Source: Effrenium voratum (lineage: Eukaryota; Sar; Dinophyceae; Suessiales; Symbiodiniaceae). Taken from it: a stretch of 64,000 nt of DNA. The DNA lies in NCBI GenBank assembly GCA_963377175.1, contig CAUJNA010001024.1, positions 320,956-384,955 of the forward strand, written 5' to 3'. A program made the translations under genes and the position numbers. Positions 55,651 through 64,000 of this stretch are shown here, piece by piece; position 1 is the stretch's first letter, and every line of letters starts with the position of its first letter. Under the pieces are notes generated by a model. It saw nothing but the letters and a program-made list of their open reading frames with translations. It had not been told where the DNA came from and did no database searches.

Positions 55651-56694
55651 CCTGAAAATCTTAAAATCTAAAGTGGGATGGAAAATGGATGGAAAATAGC
55701 CTGGATTGAAATCTCAAAATCCTAAAGTCTTAGATTCTTAAAATCTTAAATTAAAATTTAACAATCAATCTTAGAATCTCAAGATCTTAAAATCTTAGAA
55801 CTTAGATATAAAAATGTCCTAAAGGCTTCGAGTCTTGAAACCTTAAAAACCTTATGTCTTAGAACCTTGAGATCTTAAACTCTTAAAATATGAAATTCCT
55901 AAAGTCTTACAATCTTAAAATCTCAAAATCTTCAAAAGCTTTAAGAACTTAAATTCTTTAAGCCTCGAACAATTGAAATCTGAAAATCTTAAATTATTAA
56001 AATATTACCTTCCTTCAATCCGGGCTATATTTTAACTTCCTTAAACTCTTAATCTTGAATTTTTGAAATCTTGAAACCTTAAGATCTTAAAATTACAACC
56101 TTAGAAGATAGAATTTTGCAACCTGAAAATATAAACATCCTCAAGTCTTCGAATCTTGACTTCTTAAAACCCTCATGTCGTTGAATCTTCAGATGTTAAA
56201 ATCTTAAAATATGAAATTCCTAAATTCTCAAACTCTTAGAATCTCAGAATCTTAACAGCTTCAAAAACTTAAATTCTTTAAATCTCGAACTATTGCAATC
56301 TGAAAATCTTAAATTCATAAACAAGTAAAATATAATAAAATTCCTTCAATCCGGGCTATTCTAAATTCCTTAAACTCTTAATCTTGAAATTTTGAAGTCT
56401 TGACATCATAAGATCTTAAAATCTTAAATTCCGAAAGTCGCCAAATCTGAAAATCTCACCAAGAATGAAATCTTAAAGCCTTCGAAATCTGATAATGGAT
56501 GGAAAATGGCTGGGCAATGGCCTGGCTGTTATAACCTTCAAACACCTCAAGTCATTGAATCTTAAAACCTTAATTCTTAAACCATGGAAGCCTTAAATTT
56601 CAAAAGTCTTCAAATCTGAGACCCTTAGAATCTCAAAGTGTTTAGAAATTTTAACTCGTAACATCTACTCATCGGACTTACCGGAAAGGGAAGT

Positions 56695-57110
56695 GACAGA
56701 ACGGGCAGGGCAAGGTGCCCGGTGGCCGGCTGTGTCGCGTCAGCGTGTAAATCCGGCCACCGGACGTGATCGGGCCGCAGGCCAAAGCCCGTTAGGGCTT
56801 ACCTTCAGGTATAAGGCCGCGCGCCCCATGCCGCCGACCATGAGCGGACCATGCGCATACGTTTTGCGCTGGGCCCGCCCTTATAAGGGGCGAAGGATTC
56901 GCGGATTGGTTTAGGCGATTTTTGTAGCATCTCCCCGCAGCGCCCAAAAACGAACATTTTTAGAGGGTGCCTAATACTGGACAACACCCCCAGCATTGCC
57001 AGCATCATCCCGGATGATGCGGATGATGTTATGCCTGCTGGCGATGCGTGGGATGCTGGGGATGTTGTCCCCTAAGTCCGGCCAATTTTGCCGAAAACGT
57101 GCAACCTGAA
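56695..57110. repeat. GC hairpin module M7
   Basis: Stem arms 56719-56729 / 56753-56763, with an intact CCCTTATAAGGGG box and GATG stem-loop. Confidence 0.88.
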
Positions 57111-58559
57111 AATCTTAAAATCTAAAGTGGATGCAAAATGGATGGAAAATGGCCTGGATTGAAATCTCAAAATCCTAAAGTCTTAGATTCTTAAAATCTT
57201 AAATTAATATCTAACAATCAATCTTAGAATCTCAAAATCTTAAAATCTTAGAACTTAGAATGTTAAAATCTAAAAATATAAAAACTTCCTAAAGTCTTCG
57301 AATCTTGAAATCTTAAAAACCTTATGTCTTAGAATCTTGAGATCTTAAACTCTTAAAATATGAAATCTTAGACCCTTAATTCTTAAACCATTGAAACCTT
57401 AAATTCCGAAAGTCTTCAAATCTGAGACCATAAGAATCTCAAAGTTTTTAGAATTTTAAAATCTTAACATCTACTCATCGGACTTACAGGAAAGGGAAGT
57501 GACAGAAACCCTCATGTCTTTGAATCTTCAGATGTTAAAATCTTAAAATATGAAATTCCTAAATTCTCAAAGTCTGAAAATCTCAGAATCTTAAAAGCTT
57601 GAAAAACTTAAATTCTTTAAATCTCGAAATATTGCAGTCTGAAAAATCTTAAATTCATAAACAAGTAAAATATAATAAAATTCCTTCAATACGGGCTATA
57701 TTATTCTAAATTCCTTAACCTCTTAATCTTCAACTTTTGAAGTCTTGACATCTTAAGATCTTAAAATCTTAAATTCCGAAAGTCGCCAAATCTGAAAATC
57801 TCACAAAAAATAGAATCTTAAAGCCTTCGAAATCTGATAATGGATGGTAAATGGCTGGGCAATGGCCTGGCTGTTATAACCTTCAAAAGCCTTACATCTT
57901 CGAATCTTAAAACCTTAATTCTTCAACCATTGAAACCTTAAATTCCGAAAGTCTTCAAATCTGAGACCCTTAGAATCTCAAAGTTTTAGAATTTTGAAAT
58001 CTTAACATCTACTCATCGGACTTACAGGAAAGGGAAGTGACAGAAACCCTCATGTCTTTGAATCTTCAGATGTTAAAATCTTAAAATATGAAACTCCTAA
58101 ATTCTCAAAATCTGAAAATCTCAGAATCTTAAAAGCCTCAAAAACTTAAATTCTTTAAATCTCGAACTATTGCAATCTGAAAATCTTAAATTCATAAACA
58201 AGGAAAATATAATAAAATTCCTTCAATCCGGGCAATATTCTAAATTCCTTAACCTCTTAATCTTCAAATTTTGAAGTCTTGACATCTTAAGATCTTAAAA
58301 TCTTAAATTCCGAAAGTCGCCAAATCTGAAAATCTCACAAAAAATACAATCTTAAAGCCTTGGATGGAAAATGGCTGGGCAATGGCCTGGCTGTTATAAC
58401 CTTCAAAAACCTTAAATCTTTGAATCTTAAAACCTTAATTCTTCAACCATTGAAACCTTAAATTCCGAAAGTCTTCAAATCTGAGACCCTTAGAATCTCA
58501 AAGTTTTTAGAATTTTAAGATCTTAACATCTACTCATCGGACTTACAGGAAAGGGAAGT

Positions 58560-58617
58560 GACAGAACGGGCAGGGCAAGGTGCCCGGTGGCCGGCTGTGT
58601 CGCGTCAGCGTGTAAAT
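58560..58617. repeat. GC hairpin module M8, truncated in the loop
   Basis: Contains the left arm CCGGTGGCCGG (58584-58594) and the loop CTGTGTCGCGTCAGCGTGTA, then breaks into unrelated GAT-rich sequence. This is the right end of the satellite block. Confidence 0.85.
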
Positions 58618-58920
58618 AATAAGATATTAGATGATGCTAGGTGATGATCAGATGACGAGAAAGATGATGACAAGGATGATAACTATCATCGTAGCAGCCT
58701 TAGCAGCACTAACGGCTGTGATGAGAACTATCATCGCAGCATCCTCTGCATCACCCATGCTGCGTGATAAGAGATGACGACGACCATGATGATAATGATG
58801 ATAAGGATAAGAGAATAAGAAAGAGATGATGATAAGGATGATGATGATGATGACGAGACCGTGACGATAACAGTCATCGTAGCTGCTGATGCTGATGAGG
58901 ATGAAGCTTTGGTTATACTT
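58618..58920. repeat. GAT/ATC-rich low-complexity tract
   Basis: Degenerate GATGAT and GATAAG repeats, including a duplicated AACTATCATCG.AGCA motif near 58681 and 58729. Confidence 0.9.
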
Positions 58921-61900
58921 ATGCGCCAACAACCCTTCCCGTGCGCCTCCCCTTTTTAGAGAAAGGGTCGGCGGATATATTATATATATATATGTATACT
59001 ATAGATATCTCCCGATTCCCTTACCCCCGGTTGTTGACATCCATGCAACTTCAGGGTTGCTCCTGTCCCCTCCAAGCACTTTCTTCCAAAAAGAACTTCC
59101 TAGCCCGTTTTCTTTGCTTGCAGGGATCCACTCGCTCGTGATTTTTTTGGATCTACAACAATTTGTTGACCGGAGATGCCCTGCCGCCCTTGTTAGAGGC
59201 TTTTGAAAACTCTTTGGTATCTTAGCACACGGTTTCAGGGAGAAAAGACTGGGTCCAGTTGCTGGCTTTAGATGTCCTCAATGTTCAACTACAGTGTACC
59301 CTACCCTTTTTCACCCGCCCCCTTTTGCTTGGTTGTAAGCACCGAGAAGGGGGCTGCAAAGAGAAACGCACAAGTCAGTACCCATATTGGGGGATCCTCC
59401 AGTCGAGGAACCAAATGCAAAACAAGTGAAGCAGCCACAGACCATGGAAGATGATATGCTGTCCGGTTTCTTTCCTGCTTTCATGGAATCCGCTGCAGTT
59501 TGGCGCTAGCGGACTACATGCTTGCTCAAGAACAACTGGTTGGGGATTGGTTTCCCAACTGTCAACAATTCTGACATAAGCGGTACTACACTCAGATGGA
59601 TTGATGGACGCACAGAGGGAGGCAGGAATGGATGGATGGATGAATGGATGGTCATGGACACCTGATTGGCAGTCACAGACGCCTTGAATCCTGCTGTTCG
59701 TGCACCCGCAATAAGAAGGATGGTCTGATTGAGTGTGAAGCCGCACCTATTTTGGGGCCATACTGAACTGAGTTTCAAATCGGCAGGGCGATACTTGGAC
59801 GGGATAGGCAGGCTATGTTTTCTCCCGCTGTCAAGTCGAGAAGGGTGTTTGGTATCTCCCACCTGTCCGATCAGTTGCAGGAAATAGGACCCCATCCCGG
59901 GACCCACCCCCTTCCAAGCTTCTTTCAGACCCTTTCTTTCCTGAGAACCACCCTTGAAGGCCCAGATCAGGACACACTCCCCAAAACGACCCACCTCAAG
60001 GGCCCCTTTGGGCTAAAGCAGCATAGGTCCCGGGCTGGGCTTGTCAATGCAGGCTGCCTAAGGAAGGCAGCGATTTGATTGGACCCTGAATTGTTGGCAG
60101 AAGGTCCTCGAGGGTTTTTATGAGGACATATGACAGGCCTCCAGGCGCAATGCTGAACACCCTCACATTCCAGGCCGGAGTCCGGCTCCACTTGCAGCAC
60201 TGAATTAGCATCATGACATTACAGATGTACAACGATCATGCCAGGGGCTAAGGAACTCCATCCCACTCGGAAAAAAGAAAAAAACAGCCATTCCATCACC
60301 CCCATCCCAAGCTTTCAGCGCCCCTCCCCGGAGAAAAGTATGAACACGTAAGCGCTGAACATGATAGAACTGATTGACAATACATGTGTATGCATATATA
60401 TATATATATATATTATTTTCACGTAACATTTGTTTTTTACATATATGCTTTCATCACATAACTAGTATCACATCGCATAACAATTCACCATTCCAGCGCC
60501 TAAGCGTGTTGAGTCGGCGATTCGGCAGGAGAAGGCCCGGCGCTGGGGGGACGCGCGGGCTCCCGGAGAAGGATGCAGCGCAGCTCGAGCCAACCCGATA
60601 CCAATCGGAGGGGTCTATCTGGTTCTGCCCGAAGTCCATGTTCTGGGTGCTTTGGAGGGGTCGAGGGTTGCGACAACTGGTTTGGATGGGTCATGAACTG
60701 ATGTTTTGGATGGACCCAATATTGATTGGGTTGAATTCCAAGATATGGCAAGGGCACTGCTAGTCTTGCAGCTTCACATAGTCTACACTACACCATGTGT
60801 ATCTAAAAGTTGGTGTCAGGAAGACCAACATGACACGTGCAATTTGCAAGAGGCGCCAATCCAATCAACCAGGCAGGGCTTATGAGTGCCAAAGTGGCTT
60901 TTGAACAAGCTTCAAAGATATGCGACTTGTTTGACCCAGCGGTTTCAAGATTACTTCTTGTTTGGAAACTTGTCATCCCCAGAAAGCCCAGGCTTTCTCT
61001 AATCCATAGCTTGCCTGCAAAGCAGTCTGAAATAGTCTGGCACAGGGCAAATCCCTGAACATATGCATGAACCTGCAGATATTTTGTTGACTTGCCCTTT
61101 TCGGGGGCAAAACGAGGGTCCTTGACGTGGGCACCCCTTTCAGGATTTTGCGGGCTTTGAATTCGCCCAGCGGTTTTTCTTGTTGCCGTGTGCCAAAATC
61201 AGGGACGGTTGTTCACCAGGCCTGGCTTGGTTATCTCACAAGATTTTCACCCCAGAAGTGGCGGTAGATGTCCGTCTTCCTTGTGCCAGAACCCGGCCAT
61301 AGATCTTGACAAGTGCAAGTGTTTTTTTCTTCTTGGGCTTGATTGTGTAAACACAGTACATATTGTCCGTGCTTCTGCATCGAAGTAGCTCGGCTGACTC
61401 TTGTGCCAAACCAAGGAGTCAGATGGGGAGAAGCCTCATAGTCCGGTGCTAGCCTTAGTTTGCATAGCACTGGCTTTGCATTTGGAAGCGCATGTCTCCC
61501 TGTGATGGGTATGTTTTTTTCATTGGGGGTGTATGGGGGATTTATGCCCACCAATGGTTTTTTAGGGTTTTCACCAATATGTCAAGCCAAATTGTTTGCA
61601 GTGCGAAGGCTGAAGGGTCCCTTTGTCTTCAAGCGAGGGATCCAACGTGGTAGGTACTCGCTCAGTGCAAGCGACAGCAACACCCACCAGCACCTCCACC
61701 ACCAGCATCACCATCACCACCGCCGCCACCTCCACCACCGCTACCACCGCCACCTCCACCACCACAAACAAGAAAACAACACAACAAAATAAACACATCA
61801 ATAGAATAATCAACAAGCACAACAACACAAACAACAAACAACACCCAGGAAAGAGCATCACCAAACAACACACACACAACAAGCATTAACCAACAATCCC

Positions 61901-64000
61901 CAACCATCACCCAACAATGAACAACTCGCAGCAAGCATCAAAGAACAAACTGCTACCAGCCAACAGACAACACAACACAGCAAACAACACGCAACAACAA
62001 ACAACAACCACAAAGACGGCAACAGGAAAACCAAGCACAAACAACAACATGAAGAAGAACAACTACCGCCAGCGACAGCTACAACAGCGGAGGCGGCAGC
62101 AGCAGGAAGAAAGAGAGCCACAGTCCGTCGTCATGCACTTCCAACTCTGCTGAAAAGTAGGTGGGTGTGTCTTCTTTCGAGGATACCCTGTTTGGAGTGG
62201 TTTGAAACACACAAATGAAAGCCACCGTGATCTTGCTTGAATGCATTGAGAGCAGTGCTGTACGCCTTGACATCTGGCTCAATTTGTTTTCGCTTCATCT
62301 CATCCCTAAGTCCGTGAACTTGTGCGTGATCTTGTTTGAATGCGTTCAGAGCAGTGTTTTACGAAATGGCATCTGGCTCAAGACACACCCGTTGTTGTTT
62401 GACTCAGGGGAGCTCGAGAGAACACGGCGACAGCCCAGACCTGCCAGAGGCAGGGCGGATAAAATTCGCAGACCGCTATGGGGGTGGCACAAGAAGAGGT
62501 ATACTTGGTTGACCCCCCACGAATCAACCCCAGTTCATTCATAGGGGGGTGTCCATTTCTGGGTGAACTGTGGGGAATCAGACTACTTTTGGTGGGGAAT
62601 CAGAATACTTCAGTTTATGTAAATCCCTTGCTGCGAGCCACCGCCGTTCTCAAAACAATTTCAACCATGGCCATGATTTGCGGGTTTCTATGACAACCCG
62701 GCGGCAGGACGACTGGAGACGGGGAGAGAGCAAAGACGACGACGACGACGAGGATTGCCGTGCCGGGGGTTATAGGAGATAGATGGCAGTGTGTCACACT
62801 AGGGAACTCTTCAAGGCTCTTCCCAAAGGGGCCTAGCTTTGGCATATTGCCAGATGCAATTGCGCTGAGCCGTTTGAACCAGAACTGGAGGTTGAGGACC
62901 CAGTTTGAACTGAAGCATGGCAAGCTTGTTGCCAGCCAAAAGTAACCGCACAACCATTTGCCAGTGTTGACTGGGTACCACGGGTGTGAGAAAATCGGGG
63001 TTTAGGGCCATTTTCTGTGATGCCAACGGAGTCTATGTCAAAGTGTCATGGTGATGGCCTTTTTGGTATGGCAAAGGTGTGTTTCCACAACCATACTTGC
63101 GCCTGGCTGACAACAGTTCTGTTTCGGGGCAAGTCTTGAGCAGTTGGCTTGGTTGGCTCTTCCTCAACGCAAGAACCACACGCACGAAGAGACCCTGCCT
63201 ACCGGTGGTTTGCAGAAGAGGGGAGGTGAGAGGGAACAATGCTCTGCATATTTTCGTTTTTGCTAGAGCACATGTTGCATGGACAGCTTCTGCAAAAGCA
63301 AGAAGAGCATTTGGTGCAGGGCACCACGTAGTGGCTGCCTTACAACACGTTTTTGTGTGTTGTCACATTTTAGACAGCATGATATACTGTTTTTTTTTGA
63401 TTGGGCGAAGCTTAGTGACCTTGCCGATGAAATCAAATCAACCTCACCCATTCTAGCTTCAATTAGAACGTGAATAGGAGTTCCTTGTTTAAACGGGCTT
63501 CATGTAGGTTTGATTAGAATCCTTCTTGCAAGAAATATTGGAATATTGGAAAGGGGATAATTTGATTTGTTCAATATATTTATTTGAGTTTAAATATCAT
63601 TATTAGAATTCGAATACTATTTAAAAGGAACAACCTCTATATAGTATATTTTATAGCTTTAACTCGATTTTGATAACATGTAACAAATTAGATGTTAATC
63701 AGGATTTCCTTTCCCAGATTGATGTGTTCAATCTTTTCTTTAGACTTTAAATAGAAATTGACAAGGGCATACCTTTAATTTGAATAGACTCCTTTTTCCT
63801 AAAGAGGGCTTCAATTAGATTTTGCATAGACATCAAATTTGAAGCACATATTTTAAAGGCCCAGGAGATTTGTTGAGCAGAATTGAATCCGCCTGGACTA
63901 GGAGTGCTTAGAGCGGAGGATATTAAAAAGAGCCAGCTTGCGAGATCTGCGATATGACACTCATTTGCTCGTATCAAGTCCTTGTTCTTTTCGGGGGGGG
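58921..64000. other. Unrecognised right-end interval
   Basis: No gene supported. It has AT dinucleotide tracts (58975-58992, 60397-60413), an ATGG repeat (59628-59652), a near-duplicate pair around 62230-62290 and 62325-62385 (GATCTTGTTTGAATGCGTT.AGAGCAGTG type), low complexity at 61681-62110, and an AT-rich stretch at 63500-63850. Confidence 0.55.
61681..62110. repeat. CAC / CCG then AAC-rich low-complexity tract
   Basis: Trinucleotide CAC/CCACCG repeats from 61681 to about 61770 pass into a long CAACAA-rich tract. Open frames across it in both orientations are composition artefacts. Confidence 0.93.

Larger units (their letters stand above)
49990..58617. repeat. Right composite satellite block
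   Basis: Same composite satellite as 11160-15859: GC modules near 50141, 51945, 55235, 56695 and 58560, separated by AT-rich TTAAAATC-type arrays. The 540-bp period is visible as repeats of CATCTACTCATCGGACTT at about 50893, 51433, 53070, 53610, 54146, 54676, 57468 and 58006. A stray 54-bp piece of a module's 3' end lies at 52659-52712. No gene is present. Confidence 0.92.

Noticed and set aside
61623..62153. Poly-Thr/His/Asn and Cys/Val-rich frames
   Set aside because: Trinucleotide repeat artefacts.

Overview
The window looks like repeat-dense nuclear DNA of a protist, most likely a dinoflagellate. The reasons are very large uninterrupted Helitron-type RepHel reading frames, a C-terminal array of CAFPPCQGGCG zinc-ribbon repeats that I associate from memory with dinoflagellate proteins, short GT-AG introns, and a family of 96-100 bp cassettes that begin in GT, end in AG and look like introner elements. 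No bacterial, organellar, rRNA, tRNA or CRISPR feature was recognised. The organism call is an inference.

Layout. Positions 1-3900 repeat 16176-20075 with no difference I could see, and stop at a 100-N scaffold gap (3901-4000). Right of the gap, 4001-9299 (minus strand) is RepHel copy A: an OTU-type N-terminus, Cys-rich region, DUF6570-like segment and HUH replication nuclease. It is broken by a 10-nt deletion near 4387 and its helicase half is lost in the gap. Positions 9300-11160 are non-coding with small tandem repeats. A composite satellite fills 11160-15859: GC-rich hairpin modules alternate with AT-rich arrays of TTAAAATC-like units that have a ~540-bp higher-order period.

Positions 15860-29388 form the centrepiece, a 13.5-kb element bounded by ~224-bp, about 96% identical terminal inverted repeats. 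Its cargo is RepHel copy B (19945-28818, plus strand, 2957 codons without a stop): a different OTU-like cysteine-protease N-terminus, the same Cys-rich/DUF6570/HUH core with a two-tyrosine motif, a complete PIF1-type helicase and four 57-residue zinc-ribbon repeats. Copy B has no in-frame ATG before codon 309. An upstream overlapping 265-codon reading frame in the -1-related frame may supply the N-terminus by splicing or frameshifting.

Positions 29389-49990 are accessory DNA with foldbacks, dispersed repeats and introner-like cassettes. They hold an intron-containing minus-strand gene with RPA-like OB-fold exons (about 32.7-37.0 kb) and an orphan minus-strand frame of about 400 residues (46112-47323). 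A second block of the composite satellite covers 49990-58617. The rest, to 64000, is low-complexity and unrecognised sequence.

Functional reading (inference): the two RepHel proteins would be rolling-circle replicases that nick with the HUH/tyrosine domain and unwind with the PIF1 helicase. RPA-like single-strand-binding proteins are known companions of some Helitrons, but here the RPA-like gene lies outside the TIRs and may be a host gene.
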